Positions 18,998-32,243 of a DNA stretch of 64,000 nt are shown one piece after another. This DNA comes from Uruburuella testudinis (GTDB lineage Bacteria > Pseudomonadota > Gammaproteobacteria > Burkholderiales > Neisseriaceae): NCBI RefSeq assembly GCF_022870865.1, contig NZ_CP091508.1, positions 2,790,001 to 2,854,000 on the forward strand, given 5' to 3'. Made by a program: the position numbers and the translations under genes. The stretch's first letter is position 1, and each line of letters begins with the position of its first letter. Below the pieces are notes generated by a model, which did not search any database, was not told the origin of the DNA, and saw nothing but the letters and a program-made list of their open reading frames with translations.

Positions 18998-21103
18998 TTA
19001 GCCTTTACGGGCTTCTGTTACTTGCGAAGCAATGTGTGCCGGTGCTTCGGCATATTGCTTAAACTCCATAGAGTAGGTGGCACGGCCTTGGGTGGCTGAG
19101 CGCAGGTCGGTTGAGTAACCGAACATCTCTGCCAGCGGCACTTCGGCGCGGATTTTTTTGCCGCCGATACCGTCATCGTCCATACCTTGAACAATGCCGC
19201 GACGACGGTTCAAGTCGCCCATCACATCGCCCATATACTCTTCAGGGGTTTCTACTTCAACAGCCATCATCGGCTCCAGCAGTGCCGGAGAGGCTTGGCG
19301 CATACCTTCTTTAAAGGCTTGCGAAGCGGCCAATTCAAATGCCAGCTGCGAAGAGTCAACATCGTGATAAGAACCGAATACCAAACGGATACGCACATCT
19401 ACCACTGGGAAGCCGGCAACCACACCGTTGGGCAGGGTGTCGCGGATACCTTTGTCAACAGACGGGATGAATTCACGCGGAATCACACCACCTTTGATTT
19501 CATCGATGAATTCGTAGCCTGTGCCACCCGGCTCCATCGGCTCCATCTCAATCACAACGTGACCGTATTGACCTTTACCGCCGGATTGTTTGGCGTGTTT
19601 GTATTCAGCTTTCACGGCTTTGCGGATGGTTTCACGGTAAGCCACTTGCGGTGCGCCAATGTTGGCTTCCACAGCAAACTCACGCTTCATACGATCCACA
19701 ATAATTTCCAAGTGCAACTCGCCCATACCCGAAATAATGGTTTGGCCTGACTCTTCATCTGTACGCACGCGGAAAGACGGGTCTTCCTTAGCCAAGCGGT
19801 TCAGAGCGATACCCATTTTCTCTTGGTCGGCCTTGGTTTTCGGCTCAACGGCAACGTGGATTACCGGCTCGGGGAATTCCATGCGTTCCAAGATAATCGG
19901 TGCACCTTCGGCACACAAGGTTTCACCAGTGGTCACGTCTTTCAGACCAATGGCAGCAGCAATGTCGCCGGCGCGAACTTCTTCAATCTCTTCACGGTCA
20001 TTAGCAGTCATTTGCACCAGACGGCCGATACGCTCACGAGTGCCTTTAACCGAGTTGATTACGCTGTCGCCTGATTTCAACACGCCCGAATAAACACGGA
20101 TGAAGGTCAGGTTACCGACGTATTTGTCGTTCATCATTTTGAACGCCAAAGCCGAGAACGGTGCATCATCGCTGGCTTCACGGCTGTCAACCTCTTCCGA
20201 ATCCGGCTTGGTACCTTGCACCGGCGGAATATCGGTCGGTGCAGGCAGCAGCTCAACAACGGCGTCAAGCATACGTTGCACACCTTTGTTTTTAAAGGCA
20301 GAGCCGCACAGCATGGGCTGAATTTCACCAGCCAGCGTGCGTTGACGCAAAGCTGAAACGATTTCTTCTTCAGTCAGCTCATCACCACCGAGGTACTTGT
20401 CCATCAGCTCTTCAGATGCTTCTGCTGCTGCTTCAATCATGTTTTGACGCCACTCTTCAGCAGTATCGGCCAAATCAGCAGGAATGTCACCGTATTCGAA
20501 AGTTACACCTTTGTCGGCTTCGTTCCAAATAATGGCTTTCATTTTAACCAAGTCAACCACGCCTTCGAAGTTGTCTTCTGCACCCACCGGAATCACGATC
20601 GGTACCGGATTCGCACGCAAGCGGGTTTTCATTTGTTCAACTACGCGGAAGAAGTTGGCGCCTTGGCGGTCCATCTTGTTTACAAAGGCCAAACGCGGCA
20701 CTTGGTATTTGTTGGCCTGACGCCATACGGTTTCAGACTGGGGTTGTACGCCGCCCACTGCGCAGTAAACCATTACCGCGCCATCCAATACACGCATAGA
20801 ACGCTCAACTTCTACGGTGAAGTCAACGTGTCCCGGGGTATCGATGATATTGAAGCGGTGTTCTTTAAACTGCTTGGCCATACCCGCCCAGTAAGACGTT
20901 ACGGCTGCAGAAGTAATGGTAATACCGCGCTCTTGTTCTTGCTCCATCCAGTCAGTGGTGGCTGCACCATCGTGCACCTCACCCAATTTGTGGGTCAGAC
21001 CGGTGTAGAACAGAATACGTTCGGTAGTAGTGGTTTTACCTGCATCAATATGGGCAGAAATACCGATATTGCGGTACAGGCTGATCGGGGTTTTACGAGC
21101 CAT
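18998..21103 (-). CDS. fusA: Elongation factor G
   Basis: EF-G catalyses ribosomal translocation. The 701-residue protein starts [20 protein letters not shown] and has AHIDAGKTT (G1), DTPGHVDF (G3) and NKMDRQG (G4), followed by domains II-V including [13 protein letters not shown]. Normal length, in str operon position after rpsG. Confidence 0.98.
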   Translation of the reverse strand: MARKTPISLYRNIGISAHIDAGKTTTTERILFYTGLTHKLGEVHDGAATTDWMEQEQERGITITSAAVTSYWAGMAKQFKEHRFNIIDTPGHVDFTVEVERSMRVLDGAVMVYCAVGGVQPQSETVWRQANKYQVPRLAFVNKMDRQGANFFRVVEQMKTRLRANPVPIVIPVGAEDNFEGVVDLVKMKAIIWNEADKGVTFEYGDIPADLADTAEEWRQNMIEAAAEASEELMDKYLGGDELTEEEIVSALRQRTLAGEIQPMLCGSAFKNKGVQRMLDAVVELLPAPTDIPPVQGTKPDSEEVDSREASDDAPFSALAFKMMNDKYVGNLTFIRVYSGVLKSGDSVINSVKGTRERIGRLVQMTANDREEIEEVRAGDIAAAIGLKDVTTGETLCAEGAPIILERMEFPEPVIHVAVEPKTKADQEKMGIALNRLAKEDPSFRVRTDEESGQTIISGMGELHLEIIVDRMKREFAVEANIGAPQVAYRETIRKAVKAEYKHAKQSGGKGQYGHVVIEMEPMEPGGTGYEFIDEIKGGVIPREFIPSVDKGIRDTLPNGVVAGFPVVDVRIRLVFGSYHDVDSSQLAFELAASQAFKEGMRQASPALLEPMMAVEVETPEEYMGDVMGDLNRRRGIVQGMDDDGIGGKKIRAEVPLAEMFGYSTDLRSATQGRATYSMEFKQYAEAPAHIASQVTEARKG

Positions 21104-21127
21104 TTTGGTCGCCTTTCTAAATCGGGA

Positions 21128-21598
21128 TTAGAAGCGGAAGTGTGAGAATGCTTTGTTGGCTTCTGCCATGCGGTGCACCTCTTCGCGTTTTTTCATCGCG
21201 CCGCCACGGCCTTCGGCCGCATCAATCAGTTCACCCGCCAGGCGCAAATCCATAGATTTTTCACCGCGTTTGCGGGCTGCATCACGCACCCAACGCATTG
21301 CCAGAGCCAAGCGGCGTGAAGGACGAACTTCAACAGGAACTTGGTAGTTGGCACCACCGACACGGCGGCTTTTTACTTCCACAACCGGTTTGGCATTGGC
21401 AATAGCGGTGTTGAACACTTCAATGGCTTCTTGGCCGGTTTTTTTCTCAATTTGCGCCAAAGCACCATAAACGATGCGTTCTGCAACCGATTTTTTACCG
21501 TCAATCATCAAAACGTTCATGAATTTAGACAACTCTACGCTGCCGAATTTCGGATCCGGCAATACGTCGCGCTTGGGGACTTCTCTACGTCTTGGCAT
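21128..21598 (-). CDS. rpsG: 30S ribosomal protein S7
   Basis: S7 starts assembly of the 30S head and in E. coli represses the str operon. The 156-residue protein [20 protein letters not shown] has the signature [20 protein letters not shown]. It is separated from rpsL by 129 bases that include an uptake sequence near 21684. Confidence 0.98.
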   Translation of the reverse strand: MPRRREVPKRDVLPDPKFGSVELSKFMNVLMIDGKKSVAERIVYGALAQIEKKTGQEAIEVFNTAIANAKPVVEVKSRRVGGANYQVPVEVRPSRRLALAMRWVRDAARKRGEKSMDLRLAGELIDAAEGRGGAMKKREEVHRMAEANKAFSHFRF

Positions 21599-21727
21599 TT
21601 TAAATTTCCTTTAGTCTATTCAGTTGGGGCATGCCCATGAGCATTTATCGAAACGCTCACTTACTCGGCCGCATTTTTTCAATTCAGACGGCCTACGTGC
21701 CTTAAATAATCTGTGTTGCGCCCTGCA

Positions 21728-22099
21728 TTATTTAGGACGTTTCGCACCGTATTTAGAACGGGCTTGTTTACGGTCTTTCACACCTGCGGTATCCAAAGAG
21801 CCGCGAACGGTATGGTAACGCACACCCGGCAAGTCTTTTACACGACCGCCGCGAATCAGCACCACGCTGTGCTCTTGCAGGTTATGGCCTTCACCGCCGA
21901 TGTATGAAATGACTTCGAAACCGTTGGTCAGGCGAACTTTACATACTTTACGCAATGCAGAGTTCGGTTTTTTCGGAGTAGTAGTGTACACACGGGTACA
22001 CACGCCGCGTTTTTGCGGACAGGCTTCCAGTGCAGGCACTTTGTTTACGTACACGGGCTTTTGACGGCCTTTGCGTACCAATTGGTTAATAGTAGGCAT
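21728..22099 (-). CDS. rpsL: 30S ribosomal protein S12
   Basis: S12 controls decoding fidelity. The 123-residue protein [20 protein letters not shown] is intact with [13 protein letters not shown]; the lysines whose change gives streptomycin resistance (K43 in TTPKKPNS and K88 in [11 protein letters not shown]) are wild type. First gene of the str operon, downstream of a strong promoter. Confidence 0.98.
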   Translation of the reverse strand: MPTINQLVRKGRQKPVYVNKVPALEACPQKRGVCTRVYTTTPKKPNSALRKVCKVRLTNGFEVISYIGGEGHNLQEHSVVLIRGGRVKDLPGVRYHTVRGSLDTAGVKDRKQARSKYGAKRPK

Positions 22100-22156
22100 T
22101 TTTTCTCGTTCCTATTGAGTGAAATACATTGCAGGCACCATGCCAGCAAGAGCGGA

Positions 22157-22186
22157 ATTATAGCCTCTTTGCAAATACCGAGTCAA
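22157..22186 (-). promoter_or_regulatory. str operon promoter
   Basis: On the minus strand TTGACT (22181-22186) and TATAAT (22157-22162) with an 18-base spacer give a near-consensus sigma-70 promoter about 57 bases before rpsL. An uptake sequence lies immediately upstream at 22188-22199. From there to the rpoC terminator (22200-22380) I see only one more uptake sequence near 22362 and no gene. Confidence 0.8.
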
Positions 22187-22384
22187 CAGGCCGTCTGAAA
22201 AATGGTTTAATGCTCAAGATATTAACGACTTTATGTTGCACTCAAATGACACTTTTATATCCGCCTAAAAAAACAGTCATCCGTACTCGCTTCGCAGCAT
22301 GATCGTTATTGCTTCAGCCAGACGCCTCATCAACGTGCTTTTTGAATGGGCAGTACCAAAGGCCGTCTGAAAATTGCTGCAAAA

Positions 22385-22414
22385 AACCGCCCTATGATTT
22401 CCCATAGGGCGGTT
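22385..22414 (-). terminator. rpoBC terminator
   Basis: AACCGCCCTATG (22385-22396) pairs with CATAGGGCGGTT (22403-22414); on the minus strand the stem is followed by TTTTTT. It lies 16 bases beyond the rpoC stop and ends the long secE-rpoC transcript before the str promoter. Confidence 0.9.
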
Positions 22415-22429
22415 GGTTTGACTGAATAC

Positions 22430-25400
22430 TTACTCGGCTTCTTCAACCTGCTCGGCCACTTCCGCTTCGTGATGTGCCTGCCATTGCTGGCGACGACTAC
22501 GATGGTAAGTCAGGCCGGTACCAGCGGGAATCAGGCGACCGACAATCACATTTTCTTTCAGGCCGCGCAATTCGTCTTGCTTGCCCATAATGGCCGCTTC
22601 GGTCAGCACGCGGGTGGTTTCCTGGAATGAAGCCGCTGAGATGAAGGAGTCGGTAGACAACGAGGCTTTGGTAATACCCAACAGGATATTCTCATAGCGC
22701 GCCGGCTCTTTGTCTTCTTCCATCGCTTTTTCATTCGCCAGCATCACATCGGCACGTTCAACCTGTTCACCGGTGATGAAGCCGGTTTCCCCTGCATCGC
22801 TGATGTTCACGCGACGCAGCATTTGGCGGATGATGACCTCAATGTGCTTATCGGAAATCTTCACCCCTTGCAGGCGGTAAACCTCTTGCACCTCTTGCAC
22901 AATGTAACGTGCCAGCGCTTCGATGCCTTGCAGACGCAAAATATCGTGCGGATCTACCGAACCGTCGACGATGGTTTCGCCACGGTTGACCACTTGGCCG
23001 TCGTGCACCAGAATCTGCTTCTCTTTGGAAATCAGAGTCTCATAAGCCACGCCGTCCACATCAGTGATAATCAGACGCTGCTTGCCTTTGGTTTCTTTAC
23101 CGAAAGATACGGTGCCGGTTACCTCGGCCAGCATGCCGGCATCTTTGGGGATACGGGCTTCAAACAACTCGGCCACACGCGGCAGACCGCCGGTAATGTC
23201 GCGGGTTTTCGAGCTGGCTTGCGGAATACGCGCCAGCACATCGCCCTTACCGATTTCCTGACCTTCGCGCACAGTAATCACCGCACCGACCGGGAACGCC
23301 ATAGACACAGGCGTATTGGTACCGGGAATACACACTTCCAAACCGTTTTCATCCAACAATTTTACCGTCGGGCGCAGCAGCTTGCTGGTGCTGGAAGCAC
23401 GGCGCTTACCGTCAATTACCACCAATGTAGACAAACCGGTCACATCATCGGTTTGCTTGGCAACAGTCACACCCTCTTCAATATTCTCAAAGGCCACCCG
23501 ACCGGCATGCTCGGTAATCATCGGGCGGGTATGCGGATCCCACGTGGCCAGCGTTTGGCCGGCTTTCACGCCCTCGCCGTCTTGCACCAGCAAAATGGCG
23601 CCGTACGGCACTTTATGGCGCTCGCGCTCGCGACCGATGTCGTCATGAATCACCACTTCGCAAGAACGGCCGATGACCACCAGCTCGCCCTTGTTGTTGG
23701 CCACATAACGCATTTGGCTGCTGAAGCGTGCGGTGCCGTTGGATTTAGCTTCTACCTGACTGGCCGCAGCGGCTCGCGATGCGGCACCACCGATGTGGAA
23801 GGTACGCATGGTCAGCTGGGTACCCGGTTCACCGATAGACTGAGCGGCAATCACACCAACAGCTTCGCCGGAGTTCACCAATTTACCACGCGCCAAGTCA
23901 CGGCCGTAACAATGGGCGCACAAGCCGTAACGGGTTTTGCAGGTAATCGGCGTGCGCACTTTCACTTCGTCCACACCCGATTGGTCAATCAAATCAACCA
24001 ACTGCTCGTTCAAGAGCGTACCGGCTTCCACCAAGGTTTCATTGGTAGACGGGTCGACAACATCGGAAGCAGTTACGCGGCCGAGAATACGGTCACGCAG
24101 CGCTTCAATCACATCACCGCCCTGCACCACAGCTTTCATCACAAAGCCATCAGTGGTACCGCAATCATCTTCCACCACCACCAAATCTTGGGTAACGTCT
24201 ACCAAACGGCGGGTCAGGTAACCGGAGTTGGCGGTTTTCAAAGCGGTATCCGCCAAGCCCTTACGCGCACCGTGGGTTGCAATAAAGTATTGCAATACAG
24301 TCAACCCTTCGCGGAAGTTTGATGTAATCGGCGTTTCGATAATCGAGCCGTCAGGCTTGGCCATCAAACCGCGCATGCCTGAAAGCTGCTTAATCTGTGC
24401 CGCAGAACCACGGGCACCGGAGTCGGCCATCATATAAATCGAGTTGAACGACTCTTGTTCCACTTCTTTGCCGTCACGGTCAAGCACTTTTTGCTTGGAG
24501 AGGTTGTCCATCATCGCCTTGGCAATACGGTCACCCGCGCGACCCCAAATATCGACCACTTTGTTGTAACGCTCGCCGTTGGTCACCAAACCTTGACGGT
24601 ATTGGTCTTCGATCTCTTTCACTTCAGCATTGGCGTCTGCCAGCAAACTGGCTTTCTCTTTCGGAATTTCCATATCATCGACACAAATCGAGATGCCGCC
24701 TTTGGCTGCAAAACCAAAGCCGGTATACATCAGATGGTCGGCAAAAATCACGGTATCCCGCAGGCCGCACAAGCGGAACGAACCATTAATCAGCTTAGAA
24801 ATTTCTTTTTTCTTCAATGCCTTATTAATGTATTCAAACGGCAAGCCTTTGGGCAGGATTTCGCTCAACAGCGCCCGGCCGACGGTGGTTTCGTAGCGGT
24901 TGATTACCGGTTCGAATTCACCCTGCTCGTTTTTCACCCATTCACGCAAACGCACGGTAATCTTGGTACCCAATTCAACCTGCTTGGTGTGGTAAGCACG
25001 ATGCACTTCTTTCACATCGGCAAACAGACTGCCTTCACCTTTGCCGTTGATTTTGTCGCGGGTCATGTAATACAGACCCAAAACGATATCTTGCGACGGC
25101 ACGATAATCGGCTCGCCGTTGGCCGGTGACAAGACGTTGTTGGAGGCCAACATCAGCGTGCGTGCTTCCATTTGTGCTTCCAAGCTCAAGGGCACATGGA
25201 CAGCCATTTGGTCACCGTCGAAGTCGGCATTGAATGCGGCACAAACCAGCGGGTGCAGCTGAATGGCTTTGCCTTCAATCAGAATCGGCTCAAATGCCTG
25301 GATGCCCAAGCGGTGCAGCGTCGGCGCACGGTTGAGCATAATCGGATGCTCGCGAATCACTTCTTCGAGAATATCCCACACCTCCGGCACTTCCTGCTCA

Positions 25401-26608
25401 ACCAATTTCTTGGCCGCTTTTACGGTCGTGGCCAAACCTTGCACTTCCAGTTTGTGGAAAATAAACGGTTTGAACAGCTCCAATGCCATTTTTTTCGGCA
25501 GACCACATTGGTGCAAGCGCAGGTACGGGCCTACGGTAATCACCGAACGGCCGGAATAGTCTACACGTTTGCCCAACAGGTTTTGACGGAAACGGCCGCC
25601 CTTACCTTTAATCATATCGGCCAGCGATTTCAGCGGACGCTTGTTGGCACCGGTCATGGCTTTGCCGCGGCGGCCGTTATCCAGCAGCGAATCAACGGCT
25701 TCTTGCAGCATGCGTTTTTCGTTACGCACGATGATGTCAGGGGCGTGCAGCTCCAACAACCGTTTTAACCGGTTATTACGGTTGATGACACGGCGGTACA
25801 AATCATTCAAATCGGAAGTGGCAAAACGGCCGCCATCCAAGGGCACCAACGGACGCAAATCCGGCGGCAACACCGGCAGCACATCCATAATCATCCATTC
25901 CAGCTTCATGCCCGAGCGTTGGAATGCTTCCAACACTTTCAAGCGTTTGGCGATTTTTTTGATTTTGGTATCGGAGCCGGTGGATTCCAATTCTTGGCGC
26001 AATACTTCGATTTCAGCGGCGATGTCGAGACCGCGCAACAAATCGCGCACACCTTCCGCGCCCATTTTGGCATCAAAATCATCGCCGAATTCATCCAACT
26101 TGGCATAGTAATCATCTTCGGTCAGCAATTGGCGGCGTTGCAGCGATGTCATGCCGGGATCGGTAACCACAAAGGCTTCGAAATACAGCACGCGCTCGAT
26201 GTCGCGCAAAGTCATGTCGAGCACCATGCCCAAACGGGACGGCAGCGATTTCAAGAACCAGATATGAGCCACCGGTGCGGCCAGCTCAATGTGGCCCATG
26301 CGTTCGCGGCGCACTTTTGACAAAGTAACTTCCACGCCGCATTTTTCACAGGTAACACCTTTGAATTTCAAGCGCTTGTATTTACCGCACAAACATTCGT
26401 AATCTTTAACCGGGCCGAAAATCTTGGCACAGAACAAACCGTCACGCTCAGGCTTGAACGTGCGGTAATTGATGGTTTCCGGTTTTTTCACTTCGCCGTA
26501 AGACCATGAACGGATGGTTTCCGGAGAGGCGATGCCGATTTTAATGGCATCGAATTCTTCTTCCATGCCGGCAGACTGCAACGGATTAAATAAGTTTAAC
26601 AAATTCAT
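22430..26608 (-). CDS. rpoC: DNA-directed RNA polymerase subunit beta'
   Basis: The 1392-residue beta' subunit. The N-terminal zinc site ([20 protein letters not shown]), the catalytic [12 protein letters not shown] with three magnesium-binding Asp, the bridge helix region and the second zinc site (CGTTDG...[13 protein letters not shown]) are present. It starts [20 protein letters not shown], as in other Neisseria, 122 bases downstream of rpoB. Confidence 0.98.
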   Translation of the reverse strand: MNLLNLFNPLQSAGMEEEFDAIKIGIASPETIRSWSYGEVKKPETINYRTFKPERDGLFCAKIFGPVKDYECLCGKYKRLKFKGVTCEKCGVEVTLSKVRRERMGHIELAAPVAHIWFLKSLPSRLGMVLDMTLRDIERVLYFEAFVVTDPGMTSLQRRQLLTEDDYYAKLDEFGDDFDAKMGAEGVRDLLRGLDIAAEIEVLRQELESTGSDTKIKKIAKRLKVLEAFQRSGMKLEWMIMDVLPVLPPDLRPLVPLDGGRFATSDLNDLYRRVINRNNRLKRLLELHAPDIIVRNEKRMLQEAVDSLLDNGRRGKAMTGANKRPLKSLADMIKGKGGRFRQNLLGKRVDYSGRSVITVGPYLRLHQCGLPKKMALELFKPFIFHKLEVQGLATTVKAAKKLVEQEVPEVWDILEEVIREHPIMLNRAPTLHRLGIQAFEPILIEGKAIQLHPLVCAAFNADFDGDQMAVHVPLSLEAQMEARTLMLASNNVLSPANGEPIIVPSQDIVLGLYYMTRDKINGKGEGSLFADVKEVHRAYHTKQVELGTKITVRLREWVKNEQGEFEPVINRYETTVGRALLSEILPKGLPFEYINKALKKKEISKLINGSFRLCGLRDTVIFADHLMYTGFGFAAKGGISICVDDMEIPKEKASLLADANAEVKEIEDQYRQGLVTNGERYNKVVDIWGRAGDRIAKAMMDNLSKQKVLDRDGKEVEQESFNSIYMMADSGARGSAAQIKQLSGMRGLMAKPDGSIIETPITSNFREGLTVLQYFIATHGARKGLADTALKTANSGYLTRRLVDVTQDLVVVEDDCGTTDGFVMKAVVQGGDVIEALRDRILGRVTASDVVDPSTNETLVEAGTLLNEQLVDLIDQSGVDEVKVRTPITCKTRYGLCAHCYGRDLARGKLVNSGEAVGVIAAQSIGEPGTQLTMRTFHIGGAASRAAAASQVEAKSNGTARFSSQMRYVANNKGELVVIGRSCEVVIHDDIGRERERHKVPYGAILLVQDGEGVKAGQTLATWDPHTRPMITEHAGRVAFENIEEGVTVAKQTDDVTGLSTLVVIDGKRRASSTSKLLRPTVKLLDENGLEVCIPGTNTPVSMAFPVGAVITVREGQEIGKGDVLARIPQASSKTRDITGGLPRVAELFEARIPKDAGMLAEVTGTVSFGKETKGKQRLIITDVDGVAYETLISKEKQILVHDGQVVNRGETIVDGSVDPHDILRLQGIEALARYIVQEVQEVYRLQGVKISDKHIEVIIRQMLRRVNISDAGETGFITGEQVERADVMLANEKAMEEDKEPARYENILLGITKASLSTDSFISAASFQETTRVLTEAAIMGKQDELRGLKENVIVGRLIPAGTGLTYHRSRRQQWQAHHEAEVAEQVEEAE

Positions 26609-26678
26609 TTTTGCTCCTTATGGAACGGTGGTTTTCAGACGGCCTGTTTGATGAAACGGCTTTCGAAAATATGGCTAC

Positions 26679-26716
26679 TTTCAGACGGCCTTTCTTATTT
26701 CAAAGGCCGTCTGAAA
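26679..26716. repeat. Uptake-sequence hairpin between rpoB and rpoC
   Basis: Fifteen bases at 26679-26693 pair perfectly with 26702-26716 (inverted uptake sequences extended by flanking A/T). A third uptake sequence lies near 26635. The 122-base rpoB-rpoC gap therefore carries three uptake sites; the hairpin could lower or process the message, but rpoC needs read-through. Confidence 0.75.
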
Positions 26717-26730
26717 ACCGGTTCCGATAT

Positions 26731-29700
26731 TTAGTAACGTTCCAGATCGATATCCAAGCCCAACGAACGAATCTCTTTTACCAACACGTTGAATGACTCA
26801 GGCATGCCGGCATCGATTTTATGTTCGCCTTTCACAATGTTTTCGTACATTTTGGTACGACCTGTAACGTCATCCGACTTCACAGTCAACATTTCTTGCA
26901 ACGTGTAAGCAGCACCGTAAGCTTCCAGTGCCCACACCTCCATCTCACCGAAGCGCTGGCCGCCGAATTGGGCTTTACCGCCCAACGGCTGCTGGGTCAC
27001 CAGTGAGTACGGTCCGGTCGAACGGGCATGCATTTTCTCATCAACCAAATGGTGCAGTTTCAGATAATGCATCACGCCTACGGTAACGCGGCGGTCAAAT
27101 GCTTCGCCTGAACGGCCGTCATACAGCGTAATTTGGGTTTTACTGTCGTTGAAGCCCAATTTTTCCACTTCGGGATCATCACTCGGATATGCCAGGTTCA
27201 GCATATCGCGGATTTCCGATTCTTTTGCACCGTCAAATACCGGCGAGGCAAATGTGGCACCGCGTTTCAGATTGGCTGCCAACTCGAGAATCTCGTCATC
27301 ATTCAATTCGTCGAGATGTTCCTGCTTGCCGCTGTTGTTGTACAGCTTGTTCAAAAATTCGCGGATTTCGCCCACTTTGCGCTGCTCTGCCAGCATACGG
27401 TCGATACGCTCGCCGATACCTTTTGCCGCCCAGCCCAGATGCACTTCGAGAATCTGGCCGATGTTCATACGCGACGGTACACCCAAGGGGTTCAGCACGA
27501 TGTCCACCGGACGACCGTCTGCCATGTAGGGCATATCTTCGACCGGCAAAATGCGTGATACCACACCTTTGTTACCGTGACGGCCGGCCATTTTATCGCC
27601 CGCCTGCAAGCGACGTTTGATGGCGATAAACACTTTCACCATTTTTTGCACGCCCGGCTGCAATTCGTCGCCTTGTGTCAGTTTTTTCTTCTTGATTTCA
27701 TAAAGAGCATCTGACTCTTCACGTTTTTGCTGCAGGCTGACTTTGATCAGCTCCATTTGTTTAGCCAACGACTCATCGCTCATGCGGATATCGAACCAAT
27801 CGTGCTTACTCGGCAAACCGGCCAAATATTCGGTAGTGATGGCGCTGCCTTTGGCCAATTTCATCGGGCCGCCATTGGCTGTCTGACCGACAATCATGCG
27901 CTCGATACGGCTGAAGGCATCGTTATCGAAAATACGCAATTGATCGCTCAAATCTTGGCGGTAGCGTTTCAGCTCGGAATCGATAATTGCTTGGGCACGT
28001 TTGTCGCGCTGAATGCCTTCACGGGTAAATACCTGCACATCAATAACCGTGCCGCTCATACCGGTGGGCATACGCAGCGAAGTATCTTTCACATCTGATG
28101 CTTTTTCACCGAAAATCGCACGCAGCAGTTTTTCTTCCGGCGTAAGTTGGGTTTCACCTTTAGGTGTTACTTTGCCTACCAATACATCGCCGGCTTCGAC
28201 TTCAGCACCGATATACACGATACCTGAATCATCCAAACGGTTTTGCATGCGCTCAGACAAATTCGGAATATCGCGGGTAATGTCTTCCGCGCCCAGCTTG
28301 GTATCGCGCGCCACCACATTCAATTCTTCAATATGGATGGAGGTGTAGCGGTCATCAGCGGCCACTTTTTCAGACAGCAGAATCGAATCTTCGTAGTTAT
28401 AACCGTTCCACGGCATAAAAGCGATGGTCATGTTTTGACCCAACGCCAATTCGCCCAAATCGGTTGATGCGCCATCGGCAACCACATCACCGCGTTGCAA
28501 CACGTCGCCGGCTTTCACCACCGGACGTTGGTTGATGTTGGTGGATTGGTTGGAGCGGGTGAACTTCACCAGATTGTAGATGTCCACACCCACTTCGCCG
28601 GCAGTCGCCTCATCATCATGCACACGCACCACCACGCGGTTGGCATCTACATATTCAACAATACCGCCGCGGCGGGCCACAATCGCAGTAGAAGAATCCA
28701 CTGCCACAGCACGCTCGATGCCGGTACCGACCATCGGTTTTTCCGGGCGCAGACACGGCACGGCCTGACGTTGCATGTTCGCCCCCATCAAGGCACGGTT
28801 GGCATCATCATGCTCCAGGAACGGAATCAGCGAAGCTGCTACTGATACCACTTGGCCGGTGGCCACGTCCATATATTGCACGCGGTCAGGCGTGGCCATG
28901 ATGGTTTCGCCTTTTTCACGACAGGTCACTAAATCACCGGTCAGCACGCCGTCTTCATCCAACTCGGCGTTGGCCTGTGCAATCACATAACGGCCTTCTT
29001 CAATCGCCGACAAATAGTCGATTTCATTGGTTACTTTGCCATCCGCAACACGGCGGTAAGGCGTTTCCAAAAAGCCGTATTCGTTGGTGCGGGCAAACAC
29101 CGACAGCGAGTTAATCAAACCAATGTTCGGGCCCTCAGGGGTTTCAATCGGACATACACGGCCATAGTGAGTCGGGTGTACGTCGCGCACCTCGAAGCCG
29201 GCACGTTCGCGGGTCAAACCGCCCGGCCCCAAGGCTGATACGCGGCGTTTATGGGTGATTTCCGAAAGCGGATTGGTTTGATCCATAAATTGGCTCAGCT
29301 GGCTGGAACCGAAAAACTCTTTGATTGCAGCAGAAACCGGTTTGGCATTAATCAGATCGTGCGGCATCAGGTTTTCAGATTCCGCCTGATTCAGGCGTTC
29401 TTTTACCGCCCGTTCGACACGTGCCAAGCCGCTGCGGAACTGGTTTTCCGCCAATTCACCTACCGAGCGCACACGACGATTACCTAGATGGTCGATATCA
29501 TCTACTTCACCATGGCCATTACGCAATTCAACCAGAGTGGCAATCGATGCCACAATGTCTTCTACGCTCAAAACATAACCGCCTTTTTCAGCAGCACCGG
29601 CAAAAGTTTCATTTAACAGACGGCCATACCATGATGCATTTTGCGCTTCACTTAATTTTTGCTCATAAGTGCGGGTATTGAACTTCATTCGGCCCACGCG

Positions 29701-30912
29701 TGACAAATCGTAGCTTTCCTCACTGAAGAACAAACGGTTAAACAACATTTCCACCGCTTCTTCGGTGGGCGGTTCGCCCGGGCGCATCATACGGTAAATC
29801 GCTACACGAGCCGCTTGCTGATCAGCAGTTTCATCTGTACGCAAGGTATTGGAAATATAGCCGCCCTGATCCAATTCATTGATATACAGAGTATCTACTT
29901 GCGTTACCCCGTGAATATCCAGTTTGGCCAACAACTCTTCGGTAATTTCCTCATTTGCAGTTGCCAATACCTCGCCGGTATCGGGAACAATCACATCACC
30001 CGCTAAAATCTTACCCAACAGGCTTTCCGCATCCACATCCAGGCGGGTCAGCCCGGCATTGGCGATATCACGGATATTTTTCGCCGTAATACGTTTACCT
30101 TGAGCTACCAGTACATTGCCGTCTTTATCTACAATATCGGCTTTTGCAGTTTCGCCTTTCAGACGGCCTGCGATTAAATCGGTTTGCACACCGTCTTTAG
30201 ACAAATAAAAGGTTTCCTTGTCATAAAACGTGTTGAGAATCTGCTCATCGTTGTAGCCCAAGGCTTTCAACAAAATCGTTACCGGCATTTTGCGGCGGCG
30301 GTCGATACGGAAATACAGCAAATCTTTCGGATCAAACTCGAAGTCCAACCAAGAACCGCGGTAAGGAATGATGCGCGCAGAAAACAACAGCTTGCCTGAC
30401 GAGTGGGTTTTACCCTTATCATGTTCGAAGAAAACGCCGGGAGAGCGGTGCAACTGAGACACAATCACACGCTCAGTGCCGTTAATCACAAACGACCCGC
30501 TCGGTGTCATCAGCGGAATTTCGCCCATGTATACTTCATTCTCGCGGATTTCTTTTACCACACCGGGCTTGGACGATTCTTTATCGAAAATTTTCAAGCG
30601 GATGCGCGCACGCAACGGCGCAGCATAAGTGATGCCGCGCAATTGGCATTCGGGAATATCAAACAGCGGCTCGCCCAATACATAATGCACAAACTCCAAC
30701 TGGGCATAACCGTTATGGCTGACAATCGGAAAAATCGAGCTGAATGCAGCTTGCAGACCATCATCGCTGCGCTGGTCAAAAGGTTTTTCCAATTGCAGGA
30801 ATTTAGCATAGGAATCCAGCTGGGTGGCCAGCAAAAACGGCACTTCCAATACATTGGCACGTTTTGCAAAGCTCTTGCGGATACGTTTTTTCTCGGTAAA
30901 CGAATAACTCAT
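26731..30912 (-). CDS. rpoB: DNA-directed RNA polymerase subunit beta
   Basis: The 1393-residue beta subunit. I choose the ATG at 30912 ([15 protein letters not shown]) because GGAG lies 7 bases before it and Neisseria RpoB starts this way; an ATG at 30924 would add MEFH. The rifampicin-resistance cluster reads [31 protein letters not shown] in two adjoining stretches, the susceptible form. Confidence 0.97.
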   Translation of the reverse strand: MSYSFTEKKRIRKSFAKRANVLEVPFLLATQLDSYAKFLQLEKPFDQRSDDGLQAAFSSIFPIVSHNGYAQLEFVHYVLGEPLFDIPECQLRGITYAAPLRARIRLKIFDKESSKPGVVKEIRENEVYMGEIPLMTPSGSFVINGTERVIVSQLHRSPGVFFEHDKGKTHSSGKLLFSARIIPYRGSWLDFEFDPKDLLYFRIDRRRKMPVTILLKALGYNDEQILNTFYDKETFYLSKDGVQTDLIAGRLKGETAKADIVDKDGNVLVAQGKRITAKNIRDIANAGLTRLDVDAESLLGKILAGDVIVPDTGEVLATANEEITEELLAKLDIHGVTQVDTLYINELDQGGYISNTLRTDETADQQAARVAIYRMMRPGEPPTEEAVEMLFNRLFFSEESYDLSRVGRMKFNTRTYEQKLSEAQNASWYGRLLNETFAGAAEKGGYVLSVEDIVASIATLVELRNGHGEVDDIDHLGNRRVRSVGELAENQFRSGLARVERAVKERLNQAESENLMPHDLINAKPVSAAIKEFFGSSQLSQFMDQTNPLSEITHKRRVSALGPGGLTRERAGFEVRDVHPTHYGRVCPIETPEGPNIGLINSLSVFARTNEYGFLETPYRRVADGKVTNEIDYLSAIEEGRYVIAQANAELDEDGVLTGDLVTCREKGETIMATPDRVQYMDVATGQVVSVAASLIPFLEHDDANRALMGANMQRQAVPCLRPEKPMVGTGIERAVAVDSSTAIVARRGGIVEYVDANRVVVRVHDDEATAGEVGVDIYNLVKFTRSNQSTNINQRPVVKAGDVLQRGDVVADGASTDLGELALGQNMTIAFMPWNGYNYEDSILLSEKVAADDRYTSIHIEELNVVARDTKLGAEDITRDIPNLSERMQNRLDDSGIVYIGAEVEAGDVLVGKVTPKGETQLTPEEKLLRAIFGEKASDVKDTSLRMPTGMSGTVIDVQVFTREGIQRDKRAQAIIDSELKRYRQDLSDQLRIFDNDAFSRIERMIVGQTANGGPMKLAKGSAITTEYLAGLPSKHDWFDIRMSDESLAKQMELIKVSLQQKREESDALYEIKKKKLTQGDELQPGVQKMVKVFIAIKRRLQAGDKMAGRHGNKGVVSRILPVEDMPYMADGRPVDIVLNPLGVPSRMNIGQILEVHLGWAAKGIGERIDRMLAEQRKVGEIREFLNKLYNNSGKQEHLDELNDDEILELAANLKRGATFASPVFDGAKESEIRDMLNLAYPSDDPEVEKLGFNDSKTQITLYDGRSGEAFDRRVTVGVMHYLKLHHLVDEKMHARSTGPYSLVTQQPLGGKAQFGGQRFGEMEVWALEAYGAAYTLQEMLTVKSDDVTGRTKMYENIVKGEHKIDAGMPESFNVLVKEIRSLGLDIDLERY

Positions 30913-31035
30913 GTGAAACTCCATAGAGAGGGAGACTTTTGATAATAAGCAATTGCTTACATTTATTTACAATAATTTTTTATACAACGGTAAATAAATG
31001 TAAATAATCAAATTTATACTTTCAGAAAGCGAAAT

Positions 31036-31061
31036 AAGGCTGGCAGTAAACTGCCAGCCTT
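31036..31061 (-). terminator. Attenuator hairpin between rplL and rpoB
   Basis: AAGGCTGGCAG (31036-31046) pairs with CTGCCAGCCTT (31051-31061), loop TAAA. It lies 15 bases after the rplL stop, where E. coli has a partial terminator that makes more L7/L12 than RNA polymerase. The following U run is weak (TTATTT), as expected for partial termination. The rest of the gap up to rpoB is AT-rich without further signals. Confidence 0.75.
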
Positions 31062-31075
31062 TAGCAAAAATCAAA

Positions 31076-31450
31076 TTATTTGATTTCGACTTTAGCGCCT
31101 GCTTCTTCCAATTGTTTTTGGATGTCTTCAGCTTCAGCTTTAGAAACGCCCTCTTTAACAGTTTTCGGCGCACCGTCAACCATATCTTTGGCTTCTTTCA
31201 AACCCAGACCGGTAATGGCACGAACCACTTTGATCACGCCTACTTTTTGATCACCGGCAGCAGTCAGAACCACGTCAAACTCAGTTTTTTCTTCAGCAGC
31301 AGCGGCGCCGCCGGCAGCAGCACCACCGGCAACTGCCAAAGCAGCAGCAGAAACGCCGAATTTTTCTTCGAACGCTTTAACCAAGTCGTTCAATTCCATA
31401 ACAGTTAAAGCACCAACGGCTTCCAAAATGTCTTCTTTAGTAATAGCCAT
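31076..31450 (-). CDS. rplL: 50S ribosomal protein L7/L12
   Basis: The stalk protein that recruits translation GTPases. The 124-residue protein has the N-terminal dimer domain [20 protein letters not shown], an Ala-rich hinge, and the C-terminal domain [20 protein letters not shown]. Downstream of rplJ by 59 bases. Confidence 0.98.
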   Translation of the reverse strand: MAITKEDILEAVGALTVMELNDLVKAFEEKFGVSAAALAVAGGAAAGGAAAAEEKTEFDVVLTAAGDQKVGVIKVVRAITGLGLKEAKDMVDGAPKTVKEGVSKAEAEDIQKQLEEAGAKVEIK

Positions 31451-31509
31451 GCTATTTAAACTCCTAAAATATTGATATTTAATGATTTATTAAAATAAAT
31501 GCAAAATTG

Positions 31510-32010
31510 TTACGCAGCTTCGGTTTCTGCTTGCTTGGCTGCCAATGCGGCCAATGCGCGTGCAAAACCTGAAACAGGTGCTTGCATAACGCCCAGCAGT
31601 TTAGCCAACAGCTCTTCACGGCTCGGAATAGAAGCCAGCTCGGCAACACTTGCCGCATCCAGCAAATCACCGTTGTAAGAACCTGCTTTGATGATAATTT
31701 TGTCATCTTTTTTTGAGAATTGATGCAGTACTTTTGCTGCGGCAACCGGATCTTCAGATGCAGCATATACCAACGGACCAACCATTTGGTCTGCCAATGC
31801 TGCAAATGAAGTGCCTTCCACTGCACGACGAGCCAATGTATTTTTCAGAACGCGCAAATATACGCCTTCTTTACGTGCATTAGCGCGAAGCTCAGTCATG
31901 CTCGCAACACTGATACCGCGATACTCAGCAACGACCATAGTTTGAGCACCGGCAATTGCACTGCCGATCTCTTCTACGGTTGCTTTCTTGGTTTCAATAT
32001 TGAGACTCAA
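31510..32010 (-). CDS. rplJ: 50S ribosomal protein L10
   Basis: L10 anchors L7/L12 dimers to the ribosome and represses its own mRNA in E. coli. The 166-residue protein starts [20 protein letters not shown] and has the conserved [13 protein letters not shown] region. A GGGAGGTGG Shine-Dalgarno precedes it, and a structured leader fills the 233-base gap to rplA. Confidence 0.98.
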   Translation of the reverse strand: MSLNIETKKATVEEIGSAIAGAQTMVVAEYRGISVASMTELRANARKEGVYLRVLKNTLARRAVEGTSFAALADQMVGPLVYAASEDPVAAAKVLHQFSKKDDKIIIKAGSYNGDLLDAASVAELASIPSREELLAKLLGVMQAPVSGFARALAALAAKQAETEAA

Positions 32011-32044
32011 GGTCCACCTCCCACTGTTTAAAAAAGAAATACCT

Positions 32045-32196
32045 CAATCAAGATATTTCACCAGCGCGGCAACCTAAATAGACATTTCACAAGCGACCTT
32101 GTTATTCGATTCAGGACTACCGTCTGCGTAGGGTTGTTTAGGATTAAATCTTGCGATCCCTACGGTCTTGGACATCTACTTAATGATTTAAGTAGC
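32045..32196 (-). ncRNA. rplJL leader (L10-binding autoregulatory RNA)
   Basis: The rplA-rplJ gap (32011-32243) holds no gene but reads on the minus strand as a structured leader: a CTACTTAA/TTAAGTAG stem (32176-32183, 32188-32195), CCGTAGGG pairing with CCCTACG (about 32117-32166), and CAGACGGTAGTCC similar to the kink-turn region of L10 leaders. In enterobacteria this RNA binds L10-(L7/L12)4 to repress rplJL. Position and motifs support the call; limits are approximate. Two uptake-like sites lie at 32203-32237. Confidence 0.6.
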
Positions 32197-32243
32197 CCAA
32201 CATTCAGACGGCCTCTCCAAGTGCAGGCCGCCTGAAAATTTCT

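Noticed and set aside
22823..24322. 499-codon plus-strand open frame inside rpoC
   Set aside because: Antisense shadow of a highly conserved gene; His/Gln-rich composition without domains.
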